This document shows, piece after piece, positions 27,731-37,163 of a stretch of DNA of 47,887 nt. The translations under genes and the position numbers were made by a program. Source of the stretch: Piscirickettsiaceae bacterium (lineage in GTDB: Bacteria; Pseudomonadota; Gammaproteobacteria; Nitrosococcales; Methylophagaceae); the NCBI GenBank assembly GCA_013215775.1, contig JABSQO010000014.1, forward strand, positions 1 through 47,887, in the 5' to 3' direction. Every line of letters starts with the position of its first letter. The first letter of the stretch is position 1. Under the pieces are notes generated by a model. It was not told the DNA's origin and did no database searches. It saw only the letters and a program-made list of their open reading frames with translations.

Positions 27731-29452
27731 TTACTTTTTCAATTTATAAGCAATGATTTCATTCCCACGTTTATAATTCATTTGTGCATTACCACCCGAA
27801 CCTACAACGATGTATTGATTACCACCAACGTTATATGAAGCAGGAGGCGCGTTAACACCCGCATTGGTTTGATCCTGCCACATCAATTCACCGGTAGATG
27901 AATTATATGCTTTGAATAAACCGTTACCTTCACCAGTGAATACAAGTCCACCACCAGTTGCTAGAAGGCCACCGATCATTGGGTGTTGTGTTTTCACTTT
28001 CCATTTAATCTTACCGGTGTTGTAATCAACAGCAGTCACATTACCCCATTGTTCTTGACTTGGAATAACCTTGAATGCACCACCCAACCATAATTTACCT
28101 TCTGGGTAGGGAGTTTCTTCAACATGGTAAGTCATAGGTTGATGTATATTAGCTGCAAACGCTAAACCTTGACTTGGATCGGTTGCCATTGGTGACCATT
28201 CAACACCACCGTTAGCGCCAGGCAACATACTCGCACCTTCTTTTGTAGGCAATACCCAACGATCACGCTGCATTACCATCGCATCAGAATAACGAATTAA
28301 GCTACAGTCAGATGCATCATGTACATAGACATAACCCGTTTTACCGCCATGTAATACACCTTTAACTGTTTGTCCATCGTCATTCTGTACAGGAACAAGG
28401 ATAGGAGGACTAACAGCATCAAGATCCCATACATCATGTGCGATATATTGGAAGTGACAAATTTTCTCACCTGAATCCAAATCTACTGCAACAAGTGAAT
28501 TGGTGTAAAGGTTATCACCTGGACGGATTGCACCATATAAATCAGGAGAAGGATTACCAACTACGAAATACGCTCTGTTATTATCACGGTCAATAGCCAT
28601 ATTCTGCCATACACCACCACCTAGCGTTTCGTACGGGTCGCCTAATTTTTTCAGGGCCGCTTTTTCTGCGTTAATATCACGATGCATGTAAAGACCTGTT
28701 GCATCATTTTCAGCCCATACACCGGTTGAATCTTCAGGGATACTATTGAAAGTCCATAATAATTCACCCGTTTTCGCATCAAACGCTTTAACAAAGCCGC
28801 GAATACCATATTCACCACCATTGGTACCAATTAACACTTTGCCGTTAACGATAGTGGGTGCCATAGTTTCACTATAGCCAAGTTCAGGATCAGCAATTTG
28901 CACACCCCATACTTTTTTACCGGTTTTGGCATCTAATGCCACTAATTGGGCGTCTAGTGTTCCCATATAGACCATATCACCAAATGCAGCGACACCACGG
29001 TTATTAGGACCACAACAATAGGTTGTTATTGGACCCATTGCGTGTTCATAGTGCCACTTTTCTTTACCTGTTTTAGCATCTAACGCATAGACATGATTAA
29101 ATGATGAGGTAACATACATGGTGCCATTAATAACAATAGGTGTTGTTTCCAATGAATCAACAACATCCATTTTGAATGTCCAAGCACGTTCTAGATTATG
29201 GACATTTTCAAGATTAATCTGTTCCGCAGGATAAAAACGAGTTTGTGCGTAGTTACCATTGGTATGTAAAAAGTTATTTGAATCTCCTGCGGCATTATCT
29301 AGCAAGTCCTGAGTCACTGTTTGCATATCGCCAAACAGAGTACCAGCCTCGATTTCTTCACCAGCAAGAGCACTTGTACCTGCCGTTATCATCAGTGAGG
29401 CTAGCCCCACTTTGATCATAGTAGCAGTGGTCTTTTGTTTTTGTTTTAACAT
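27731..29452 (-). CDS. PQQ-dependent alcohol dehydrogenase (quinoprotein), periplasmic
   Basis: The 573-residue protein has a signal peptide (about 1-31, ending SALAGE) and an eight-bladed propeller with several TGK..W tryptophan docking motifs. Active-site features are in MxaF-like order: adjacent Cys146-Cys147, metal ligands Glu214 and Asn300, catalytic Asp343, and an extra Asp345 two residues on (WDLD). In XoxF/PedH that Asp marks lanthanide use, but glucose-type enzymes also have it, so metal choice is open. It oxidises an alcohol or aldehyde and passes electrons to a cytochrome c. The ATG at 29452 is chosen with AGGAGAAGAGAG upstream. It follows the MFS gene by 86 bases. Confidence 0.9.
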   Translation of the reverse strand: MLKQKQKTTATMIKVGLASLMITAGTSALAGEEIEAGTLFGDMQTVTQDLLDNAAGDSNNFLHTNGNYAQTRFYPAEQINLENVHNLERAWTFKMDVVDSLETTPIVINGTMYVTSSFNHVYALDAKTGKEKWHYEHAMGPITTYCCGPNNRGVAAFGDMVYMGTLDAQLVALDAKTGKKVWGVQIADPELGYSETMAPTIVNGKVLIGTNGGEYGIRGFVKAFDAKTGELLWTFNSIPEDSTGVWAENDATGLYMHRDINAEKAALKKLGDPYETLGGGVWQNMAIDRDNNRAYFVVGNPSPDLYGAIRPGDNLYTNSLVAVDLDSGEKICHFQYIAHDVWDLDAVSPPILVPVQNDDGQTVKGVLHGGKTGYVYVHDASDCSLIRYSDAMVMQRDRWVLPTKEGASMLPGANGGVEWSPMATDPSQGLAFAANIHQPMTYHVEETPYPEGKLWLGGAFKVIPSQEQWGNVTAVDYNTGKIKWKVKTQHPMIGGLLATGGGLVFTGEGNGLFKAYNSSTGELMWQDQTNAGVNAPPASYNVGGNQYIVVGSGGNAQMNYKRGNEIIAYKLKK

Positions 29453-29538
29453 TTTCTCTCTTCTCCTATTTAGAAGTTTGGATGCAGCTTTTTTTTTAAA
29501 CACCCCCTTGTAGCTGCTTACAAGAAGAATTTTATTTT

Positions 29539-31278
29539 TTATCTATAAACATCTGTCGCCAATTCTGGGTGAGAATTTTGCACATGATGTTTACTGTGAA
29601 CTTCGCGAATTGTTAAATTGGCAATAAATGCAATAAATAATAATCCCGCCATTGCATACATAGTGGTGTTATACAATGTTGGCGTTGGGTCGATGGTGCC
29701 TGCGGGAACAATCTCCATAAGTTGAGAAATGGATACTGTTTTAGCTTCGATAAGCTCTTGTAATTGACTTATTCCAGCACCAAATTTGGCTTGGAAGGCT
29801 GCTGGATCGACTTTCTGTGCTAAGGAATTCATCGCACTATCGAGCGAATTTTGACGTAGATGAGTTATAACAAAAGGTCCCAAAATACCTGCAGTACTCC
29901 ACGCGGTAAGTAAGCGACCATGAATACCACCCACATGCATAGTGCCGAAAATATCCGCCAAATAGGCAGGAATAGTTGCAAAACCACCGCCGTACATAGT
30001 GAAAATCAACATGGTTACACCATAGAACATGACCAACCAGGTTACGCTTGGGTTAATACTGGCTTGGGTAGCAATGAGAGGAATAGAGACATACAACATC
30101 ATGCCAATTACAAAAAATATGTGATACGTATTCTTACGACCTAAATAGTCAGATAAGGATGACCACATAAAGCGTCCACCCATATTAAATACACTAATCA
30201 TTAAGACATAAGTCGCAGCAAAACTAGCATCTACTACATTAGGTAAAGCCGGCCCAAAAATATCGGTGATCATGGTTTTTGCAACACCAATCATCGCAAT
30301 ACCAGCGGTGACGTTAAAACATAATACGATCCATAAACGATAAAACTGTGGCGTTTTTAATGCCTGATCAATGTGCACATGATTATCTGTGATAAGACCC
30401 TTTTTACTGTCGTCTGCTTTTGGCGCTTCCCAACCTTCAGGCTGCCAATCTTTAGCAGGTACACGAAAAGAAAATGCAGCAATCGTCATCACAATGAAGT
30501 ACACAATACCCAAGGTCACAAACACACTTGCAACACCAGTATCACCAGTGCCAACTACATAGACACCTTCTGGGCCTGGCACAGTTGCTTGTGCCATATC
30601 AGACACCGATGCGACAACCACTTCGATTTTTGCTCCTGCTATTTCAGCAAAACGGCGGCCACCTTCAGTGATCAAATTGATGTCTGCAACTTTGCCTAGA
30701 TACTCAGGTGCTTTATAAAAAATGCTTAATAAATAAGTTATTAATGGTGCACCAATCATGGCACCACCACCAAAGCCCATGATAGCAATACCTGTTGCCA
30801 TACCCCGTCTATCAGGGAACCAACGAATCAAAGTACTTACAGGGGTAACATAGGCCAGACCTAAACCACTACCACCAATTGCACCGTAGCCTAGATAGAT
30901 TAACCACAATTCGTGGGTGTTAATGCCGATACTACCGACAATAAAACCACCGCCCCATAAACACGCAGCCAAAAATCCAGTTGCTCTTGGTCCCACATCT
31001 TCCAGCCATTTACCACCTATTGCAGCAGCAAGTCCTAGAAATACAATGGCAGTGGAGAAAATCCAAACCACAGATGCAAAAGTCCAATCATCAGCAGCAC
31101 TTGCCACCACGCCAAACTGTTTCATCAACGGCGGATTAAATATACTCCAGGCATAAACTGAGCCAATGCATAGATGAATGGCAACCGATGCCGGAGCAAT
31201 AAGCCAACGATTAAATCCTTGTTTAGCAACTATTCGATCTTTAGTTAACGTGGCCATTAAACCTGAAAACATCGACAT
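29539..31278 (-). CDS. MFS transporter, oxalate/formate antiporter (OFA) family
   Basis: The 579-residue protein has 12 predicted membrane helices and OFA-type motifs: [15 protein letters not shown] in helix 1, [21 protein letters not shown], and [16 protein letters not shown] between helices 8 and 9. It is longer than usual because of an inserted loop of about 70 residues (near 195-260) and an extended loop before the final helix. OFA members move small carboxylates such as oxalate or formate; the substrate here is unknown. It is the first gene behind a sigma54 promoter and is followed by the PQQ dehydrogenase, so it probably carries that pathway's substrate or product. Confidence 0.87.
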   Translation of the reverse strand: MSMFSGLMATLTKDRIVAKQGFNRWLIAPASVAIHLCIGSVYAWSIFNPPLMKQFGVVASAADDWTFASVVWIFSTAIVFLGLAAAIGGKWLEDVGPRATGFLAACLWGGGFIVGSIGINTHELWLIYLGYGAIGGSGLGLAYVTPVSTLIRWFPDRRGMATGIAIMGFGGGAMIGAPLITYLLSIFYKAPEYLGKVADINLITEGGRRFAEIAGAKIEVVVASVSDMAQATVPGPEGVYVVGTGDTGVASVFVTLGIVYFIVMTIAAFSFRVPAKDWQPEGWEAPKADDSKKGLITDNHVHIDQALKTPQFYRLWIVLCFNVTAGIAMIGVAKTMITDIFGPALPNVVDASFAATYVLMISVFNMGGRFMWSSLSDYLGRKNTYHIFFVIGMMLYVSIPLIATQASINPSVTWLVMFYGVTMLIFTMYGGGFATIPAYLADIFGTMHVGGIHGRLLTAWSTAGILGPFVITHLRQNSLDSAMNSLAQKVDPAAFQAKFGAGISQLQELIEAKTVSISQLMEIVPAGTIDPTPTLYNTTMYAMAGLLFIAFIANLTIREVHSKHHVQNSHPELATDVYR

Positions 31279-31411
31279 TTAACTTTTACCCCTTACAAAA
31301 TATGTGACCAACATTGCACGCTCCTGAAATACTAGTTCAGTAAGAAATGAATGACTTACTTCCGTCTGTAGATTTTATTTACTTTAAAAAATTCTGACTT
31401 CATCCAAATAT

Positions 31412-31427
31412 AGCAATTATCAAACCA
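31412..31427 (-). promoter_or_regulatory. Sigma54 promoter of the MFS-PQQ dehydrogenase operon
   Basis: The minus strand reads TGGTTTGATAATTGCT, matching the sigma54 core with GG at -24, GC at -12 and the required 10-base spacing. It is about 130 bases before the MFS start. The adjacent response regulator is a sigma54 activator, and two palindromes lie 55-110 bases upstream. Confidence 0.72.
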
Positions 31428-31480
31428 TGTCTGAAACGTCCATATAGCGTTGTTTAATATTTATTTCACAGGGTTTTATG

Positions 31481-31525
31481 GGACAAATTGTCCAAATTGA
31501 AAGTCAATGTGGGTCATTTTGACCC
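31481..31525. promoter_or_regulatory. Twin palindromes, probable activator sites (UAS)
   Basis: GGACAAATTGTCC (31481-31493) and GGTCATTTTGACC (31512-31524) are two perfect 13-bp palindromes that both fit GGWCAWWTTGWCC. Their centres are 31 bases apart, about three helical turns, so both face the same side of the DNA. This placement upstream of a sigma54 promoter is classic for NtrC-family binding. Confidence 0.75.
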
Positions 31526-31677
31526 AATAATTAGGGCGTGTTTCTGGGGGAAATGGCAGTAAAATGTATTTTATTGTTTCGATTTTCACTAGCTGGCAAC
31601 AAGGCTTGTACAATCTTATAGTCCGTGTTGAACGTGGCTGGTGCAGGGATAATAATTGAGTCTAAATGTGAAGATGG

Positions 31678-31704
31678 AAAAAAGCCTTGATGAAGAACAT
31701 CAAG
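31678..31704 (-). terminator. Intrinsic terminator after the histidine kinase gene
   Basis: CTTGATG (31686-31692) pairs with CATCAAG (31698-31704), 5-nt loop. On the minus strand this is followed by GC and six T residues. It ends the regulator-kinase operon, so the MFS operon needs its own promoter. Confidence 0.8.
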
Positions 31705-31716
31705 TTAGAGAACTAT

Positions 31717-33795
31717 TTAGTAAACTTCTTTATCTGTTTTTATGCTGTTGTCACGTTGTTGCACCGAATCACAATAAAACCAGACAAAGAAACAGCTACC
31801 AACACCAACACGGGAGCGAACTAATATCTCGGCACCATAGCGATTAAGAATACCACTACTGACATAAAGGCCGAGCCCCGTTCCACTCTTTGTTTGCGTG
31901 TAAAATGGATCGAAAATTCTGGGTAGTGCCTCTGCGCTAATGCCTCGACCATTATCGCGAACAACCATCAAGACGCCTTGATCTCGCCAATTTCGAGTAC
32001 GAACTGTAATCATACCTGCTGTTTCTTGAGCATTCATTGCATTCACCAGCAAATTGATCAAGACCTGTTGGAATTGTTGATGATTACCACTTACTGACAC
32101 TGTCGACCTCAAATCAAGGTTCAGTTCTATTTTTTGCTGCTTCAAGTCGTGCTGTACCAGAGCGAGAGTATCGTTTATAACCTCATTAATATTAACAACA
32201 GCCGAGGCAACCTGATAATCCTCAGGTCGGGAATATTGCAATAAATTATCGGTGATAGCTCTGATTCTATACACCTGTTGAATAATCAGTTTCGTTTGTT
32301 GCTCAACTGGTTTGGCATTTTCACCTAACTCTTCCACCAATAAATCCATATTCCCCAGTATCACAGCAGTTGGGTTATTCACTTCATGGGCGATGCCTGC
32401 TGTAAGCTCTCCTATAGCGGCAAGTTTTTCCTTAGCGACCAGCTTTTCACGTGTCTGTTTCAACAGACTAAGATTGCGTTGCAAATTGATTTTTTGATTG
32501 CGTAATTGACGAGTGCGGTCTTCCACTTTAGCCTCAAGTACATTGGCAGAATTTTGGATTTGTTCCCGTTGCTCCTGCAATGTATCAAGCATGCCATTAA
32601 ACTGCTGAGCTAGCATAGCCACTTCATCCTTGGATTCCAATTGACCGATACGTATTTCACCACCATGCTCAACTGTGTTGATCACTTTAGCCATCGCTTC
32701 GATAGGCTTATAAATTGACTTTGCTCCAAATACGGCCAATAAGATCGATATGAGTACCACAATACTGAAGAACAACAATAACAAGGTCATCCCAGTAAAA
32801 TATGTTGCTCTAAATGGTGCCTCTAGAAATCCGGTATACAACATACCAACACGCTGCCCAAAGACATCAATAATCGGTTCATAAGCAGAGATATACCACT
32901 CACTAACCACGAAAGCGCGATCAGTCCATTTCAGGCCCTGTGATAAAACTTGCTCTCTGACTTTCTCAGAGACTCTTGTTCCTATAGCCCTTTGCTTAGG
33001 CATCTGTAGTTGACCGGGAACATTCGTACTGATACGTACATCTTCAAGAAAAATTGTAACTGTTCCAAGACCGTCTTCCGCCAAACTACCTTTGCTATAA
33101 ACCAGATCTCGAAGTGTATCAACAAACTTAAAATTTCTATTTAGTAGCACCCCTCCGATCAATATAGCTTTTACTGTTGAATCTGTGTCGCGTATTGGAT
33201 AGTAGCTATGTAAAACCATACCACGATCTTCAACTGTGTTTTTTGATGGATGTGCACGAAGTGTCTGTATCAATGGTAAATAGACTTTTTCAGCCAGATC
33301 AGGATTTATTGCCTGCAACTCTTGTGATGAAAAAATCTCAATACCGGCAGCGGGTTCACCAGATAACGCTTTGGTCATTAATGGACTTTTCTTTATGTTG
33401 CAATTATTGGCTTGCCAATAATCGCAGCCATTTATAGTTATCAACTGAAGAAAATCAAAGCCCTTCTCTTTTTTAAGATTAGCCATCAGAGGTTTAATCT
33501 CAACACTTTCCTGTTCTTTTGTTAACGACCTTTCCATCGGATCTCTAAATGGGTAAGACTCCGCTAACAGGGCTAGTTCAATGAGGTACTTATTCTGAGT
33601 ATCAGCAAAGGCCTCATGAGCAACATAGATATCAGTATTAACTTTCATCAATAACTGCTGGTAGCTGACCTCATTTATCCAGACGTATACCATGCCAATA
33701 ACAACACTCATTACCAGTAATACTGGTAGCAGCACCAAAGCCAGCAATTTATATCTAAGACAGCTGGATATTAGAGCATGAAGTTGTTTAATCAT
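31717..33795 (-). CDS. Membrane sensor histidine kinase
   Basis: The 692-residue protein has membrane helices at about 17-40 and 335-357 enclosing a large periplasmic sensor (about 41-330, Cache-like). A HAMP linker (about 358-410), a coiled coil, HisKA with phospho-acceptor His470 (AGIAHEVNNP), and an ATPase domain with N, G1 and G2 boxes (NLLVNAMNA, VVRDNGRGI, GTGLGLYV) follow. It senses a periplasmic signal and phosphorylates the adjacent sigma54 regulator. Its ATG overlaps the regulator stop by eight bases. Two Cys in the sensor (GCDYW, NNC) could form a disulfide. The ligand is unknown. Confidence 0.92.
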   Translation of the reverse strand: MIKQLHALISSCLRYKLLALVLLPVLLVMSVVIGMVYVWINEVSYQQLLMKVNTDIYVAHEAFADTQNKYLIELALLAESYPFRDPMERSLTKEQESVEIKPLMANLKKEKGFDFLQLITINGCDYWQANNCNIKKSPLMTKALSGEPAAGIEIFSSQELQAINPDLAEKVYLPLIQTLRAHPSKNTVEDRGMVLHSYYPIRDTDSTVKAILIGGVLLNRNFKFVDTLRDLVYSKGSLAEDGLGTVTIFLEDVRISTNVPGQLQMPKQRAIGTRVSEKVREQVLSQGLKWTDRAFVVSEWYISAYEPIIDVFGQRVGMLYTGFLEAPFRATYFTGMTLLLLFFSIVVLISILLAVFGAKSIYKPIEAMAKVINTVEHGGEIRIGQLESKDEVAMLAQQFNGMLDTLQEQREQIQNSANVLEAKVEDRTRQLRNQKINLQRNLSLLKQTREKLVAKEKLAAIGELTAGIAHEVNNPTAVILGNMDLLVEELGENAKPVEQQTKLIIQQVYRIRAITDNLLQYSRPEDYQVASAVVNINEVINDTLALVQHDLKQQKIELNLDLRSTVSVSGNHQQFQQVLINLLVNAMNAQETAGMITVRTRNWRDQGVLMVVRDNGRGISAEALPRIFDPFYTQTKSGTGLGLYVSSGILNRYGAEILVRSRVGVGSCFFVWFYCDSVQQRDNSIKTDKEVY

Positions 33796-35158
33796 CAGCT
33801 TGATTATCAGCCCAGGCGTGTAGCTTTCTACCTAGAGTTTTACGTGATATACCCAACAATTTTGAAGCTTGATTTTTATTGCCCTTCATATTATTCACGA
33901 CCTTAATAATATGCGCTTGTTCTACCTCATCCATAGACCACGAATCGGGATAACCAATCGACTTATCAAGCCTATCATTATTCGTAATCAACATTTCATC
34001 AGGTAACCTTCCAAGTAGAATGCAACGTTCAACCATATTTTTCAGTTCACGTACATTACCTGGCCAGTCATATGCTTCCAATAGTTGAATATCACTATGA
34101 TTAAAAGGAACGGGGGGCAATGAAAGCTGTGCTGCTAATAACTTAGAATAATATTGAACAAGGAGAACAATATCCTGTTTTCGTTCCCTTAAGGGTGTCA
34201 CATGTAACGTCAACACATTAAGTCGATAAAAAAGATCTTCACGAAAAAGCCCATTTTGAACATCTTCTTTTAAATTTCGATTAGTTGCTGCTACGACTCG
34301 AACATTCACTAATATCTCACTTTCACTTCCGACAGGTCTGATTCGTCCCTCTTCAAGTACACGTAAAAGCTTTGCCTGTGTTGATAATGGCATTTCTCCA
34401 ATTTCGTCCAGAAACAATGTGCCACCATCCGCATAGGAAAACAATCCTTTATGAGCATATTCTGCACCCGTAAATGCCCCTTTTTTGTGTCCAAAGAACT
34501 CTGATTCAATAAGTTCTGAGGATATGGCTCCACAATTGACGGGTACGAATGGTCCTGAACGTTTGCTTTCATTGTGAATAGCATTGGCTACTAATTCCTT
34601 TCCAGATCCTGATTCACCTTCAATAAGGATGACTGAAGGCGTAGCTGCCACCCTCTTAATCAATTGACACATATCTTGTACTTGGGGACTATTACCAATC
34701 ATTCCTTCGAACGAATAGAGGCGATTAACCTGATGCCTCAATACAAAGTTTTCTCGTTCTAGGGCGCGCCGCTCCAAACAACGTTCAACCGATAAAATCA
34801 TTTCCTCAAGACGAAATGGCTTTTGAATAAAATCAAAGACACCAAGACGAAGGGCTTGGATCGTATTGTCGATATTAGAAAATGCAGTCATGAAGATTAC
34901 ATCAGAATGGTCAATCTGATTTGTAATTGATTCCAACCACTCAACACCAGAAATTCCTGGTAGCGAGATATCAATAATCAGTAAATCAAAGTGGCACTCC
35001 ATACGAAGAACTTCTGCCTCTTCAGCAGATCCAGCGACCTCTACCACCGTATAGATTTTACTCAATGCTCGATGAAGAAAGTCTTGTATACCAAGCTCAT
35101 CGTCCACAATCAGGATAGAAAATTTTTCCTTACCATTATATTTATTTATTTCATTCAT
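33788..35158 (-). CDS. Sigma54-dependent response regulator (NtrC family)
   Basis: The 456-residue protein has a receiver domain (about 14-127, phospho-Asp63 in IIDISLPG), an AAA+ sigma54-activating domain (about 153-380) with Walker A GESGSGKE (181-188) and the GAFTGA loop (227-232), and a C-terminal Fis-type helix-turn-helix (NQASKLLGISRKTLGRKL). It activates sigma54 RNA polymerase when phosphorylated by the kinase encoded just downstream. The likely target is the MFS-PQQ dehydrogenase promoter at 31412-31427 with its twin palindromes. Confidence 0.95.
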   Translation of the reverse strand: MNEINKYNGKEKFSILIVDDELGIQDFLHRALSKIYTVVEVAGSAEEAEVLRMECHFDLLIIDISLPGISGVEWLESITNQIDHSDVIFMTAFSNIDNTIQALRLGVFDFIQKPFRLEEMILSVERCLERRALERENFVLRHQVNRLYSFEGMIGNSPQVQDMCQLIKRVAATPSVILIEGESGSGKELVANAIHNESKRSGPFVPVNCGAISSELIESEFFGHKKGAFTGAEYAHKGLFSYADGGTLFLDEIGEMPLSTQAKLLRVLEEGRIRPVGSESEILVNVRVVAATNRNLKEDVQNGLFREDLFYRLNVLTLHVTPLRERKQDIVLLVQYYSKLLAAQLSLPPVPFNHSDIQLLEAYDWPGNVRELKNMVERCILLGRLPDEMLITNNDRLDKSIGYPDSWSMDEVEQAHIIKVVNNMKGNKNQASKLLGISRKTLGRKLHAWADNQADD

Positions 35159-35480
35159 AGTGATGATACTGGTCTATGCCGCATTTATCTGCAACATATA
35201 ATTCGCTCAGGATTCATTAAAGAAAGATAAGAAGTCGAAACTATCTGAAAATTATCAACCATAATTTGATGTAATTATCGAGTAACGATCCTTATTTGAC
35301 AGTTGTGTACTGCTGACAATGTGATGAGTTTTTAGAGATAAATTCACAACCTACGCAGATCAACTCAGACTTTTCATACCCGCTGTGATCGCCATCAATG
35401 CCAGAAGGTACAACTTATTCCACGATGATTTTTTGCTACTTGAAATAGATTTTTAGAATCACGGTTTAGTACAACATTAG

Positions 35481-35607
35481 ACATATCTTATTCGACATGA
35501 AGCTATTGCCGATATTATCAATTACACGGAGGGATTCAAAGCCGGGAAACAAAGCGCCAGCTGAATATGAGAAAATCTATCTAAAACTACCTAACTTCAT
35601 GTGCTGA
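35481..35607 (+). pseudogene. Remnant of an IS3-family transposase (C-terminal end)
   Basis: Within the 35159-35673 gap, the plus strand encodes RHEAIADIINYTEGF and, after a frameshift and a deletion of about ten codons, APAEYEKIYLK, ending at TGA 35605-35607. The two pieces match the end of IS3-family transposases (...IADVINYIEGFYN...HSALGY.SPAEYE...), from which the middle is missing. No terminal repeats were found. The remainder of the gap shows no other gene. It marks past insertion at the border of the polysaccharide operon. Confidence 0.6.
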
Positions 35608-35631
35608 TTTTGTTGACCATTACACTACATA

Positions 35632-35659
35632 GAAAAACAAAAATATCTTTACAAGATAC
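35632..35659 (-). terminator. Intrinsic terminator of the polysaccharide operon
   Basis: A 7-bp stem (35643-35649 with 35653-35659, one G-U pair, 3-nt loop) is followed on the minus strand by TTTTTGTTTTT. It lies just after the last glycosyltransferase stop. Confidence 0.72.
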
Positions 35660-35673
35660 GCAGTAAGAATTAT

Positions 35674-36465
35674 TCACTCAATGGTTCTTAAAATACCTAA
35701 CGTCACAGCAATACGAGGGAACTTGCTACGCAGTATTCCGCGAACGGCATAGTGGGAAAAATAATATATACATTGTAATAATGATAATTTTTCAACTTCA
35801 CGGAATAGTATCCACGTATATTTCGATGCCTTTAATTTACTACTGGATAAAGATTCATCATGGACCCGATACTGAGCTAACGGCTTATTTAAGCCGTAAG
35901 CAAATTCCACATGTTTCAATAATTCAAGCCACAATCCATAATCTTGCCGTCGCTTAATTATAGGCATCGCAACTTGACCAAAATACTTTTTATCATATAC
36001 CACCGTCAAACAACCTATAACACATGTTTTTAGTAGTTCTTGACGACTAACCTTATCCGGCACGCCTACTTTTCCAATGCAATCACCATCCTCATTTATT
36101 TTTTCATATGCAGAAAAACAAAGAGGATAATTATTCAGTCTCATAAAAGAAATTTGTTGCTCAAGTTTCGTTGGAAACCAAATATCATCTGCATCTAAAA
36201 ATGCGATATAACGTCCTTTTGCAATTTTTATAGCTATATTTCTGGCTATAGCAGGACCAGAATGCTCAGATAATATGATTAATTGTATGCGACTGTCTTG
36301 TTCCATAAAGGATTCAATTATTTCAACAGAGCCATCCGTGGAGCCATCATCAACAATGATAATATCGAAGTCTTCAAAGCCCTGTTCAAGCACGGAGATT
36401 ATAGATAGTGCTAGCCATTTTTCAGCATTTCTACACGGTATTATTACTGTTACCAATGGATTCAT
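35674..36465 (-). CDS. Family 2 glycosyltransferase
   Basis: The 263-residue protein has a GT-A fold start (VTVIIPCRNAEKWLALSI), the IIIVDDGSTDGS motif at 36-45 and FLDADDIW around residues 89-96, with the DxD metal-binding pair. It is a typical GT2 enzyme moving a sugar from a nucleotide donor to a polysaccharide chain at the inner membrane. It lacks added membrane helices. Its ATG overlaps the stop of the upstream membrane protein (ATGA), and it is the last gene before a terminator. Donor and acceptor cannot be told. Confidence 0.9.
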   Translation of the reverse strand: MNPLVTVIIPCRNAEKWLALSIISVLEQGFEDFDIIIVDDGSTDGSVEIIESFMEQDSRIQLIILSEHSGPAIARNIAIKIAKGRYIAFLDADDIWFPTKLEQQISFMRLNNYPLCFSAYEKINEDGDCIGKVGVPDKVSRQELLKTCVIGCLTVVYDKKYFGQVAMPIIKRRQDYGLWLELLKHVEFAYGLNKPLAQYRVHDESLSSSKLKASKYTWILFREVEKLSLLQCIYYFSHYAVRGILRSKFPRIAVTLGILRTIE

Positions 36466-37163
36466 TCTTGATTAGTACTCCAGACTCCAGAAATGATCTG
36501 TTTCCTCTGGAATAGTGCTATTCGTAGCCTTGAAAATTCCCCAAACATTCTACGTCCAACAAGTATTATTAGTAGCAAAGCGAGTGTTATTTCCGTATTT
36601 TGCTGAACGGTCAAAACTACTAATGACATGAAATATACTAGGAATAATATTTGAGAAACGAATTTAATACGCGCTTCTTCTTTTGAAATAGCTAACAAGC
36701 TAAAAAAATTATATTTCGTTTCTTCTTTCAATACCGTCAATCGCATTTGACTTACTGAAAATAAGACAACTGTTATCAGTAATGCATAAAAATTCACTAT
36801 ACCTATAATGACGATAAAAATAAAAAGTACTATGCTAGATGAAGTGATTTTCGTTGCAATTAATGCCATTTCTTCTGCTTCATCATCTTCGTTTCCATCA
36901 TGAAAACCTCGCGCTCGACGTTTCGCAATAGCATGCAATACTTTCCCAAGAAGAAGTGAAACTGTCACCAATATGACAATAACAAACATAAGATGTGAAA
37001 TATCTAGGCCGGCTTCAAACCAAAAACTTGGAAGCACTTCTGGCTTCATTAAAACGAAAATAGCTTTTACCGGAAGAATCATAGCTATAGTTTCAAGTAT
37101 TCTTCCACTAGCGCTTAGTAGTGCAACGATCAACCACTCAATATGTGTGCGTTTTTCGATCAT
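36462..37163 (-). CDS. Integral membrane protein of unknown function
   Basis: I do not recognise this 233-residue protein. It has about five or six hydrophobic segments (roughly 10-36, 50-74, 104-120, 123-140, 167-187 and 190-205). A charged loop near 78-100 contains DGNEDDEAEE and Arg-rich stretches. There is no ABC, MATE or polymerase signature. It overlaps the sulfotransferase upstream (ATGA) and the glycosyltransferase downstream, so it is firmly within the operon. It may assist polymer export or hold the enzymes at the membrane; no flippase or polymerase is otherwise encoded here. That role is only a guess. Confidence 0.8.
   Translation of the reverse strand: MIEKRTHIEWLIVALLSASGRILETIAMILPVKAIFVLMKPEVLPSFWFEAGLDISHLMFVIVILVTVSLLLGKVLHAIAKRRARGFHDGNEDDEAEEMALIATKITSSSIVLFIFIVIIGIVNFYALLITVVLFSVSQMRLTVLKEETKYNFFSLLAISKEEARIKFVSQILFLVYFMSLVVLTVQQNTEITLALLLIILVGRRMFGEFSRLRIALFQRKQIISGVWSTNQE

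Noticed and set aside
31594-31609. Plus-strand TGGCAACAAGGCTTGT resembling a sigma54 promoter
   Set aside because: The spacing between the GG and the second element is one base too long, the GC is GT, and no plus-strand gene follows.
37160-37163. Apparent overlap errors between adjacent genes in the polysaccharide operon
   Set aside because: They are normal ATGA stop-start overlaps that indicate translational coupling.
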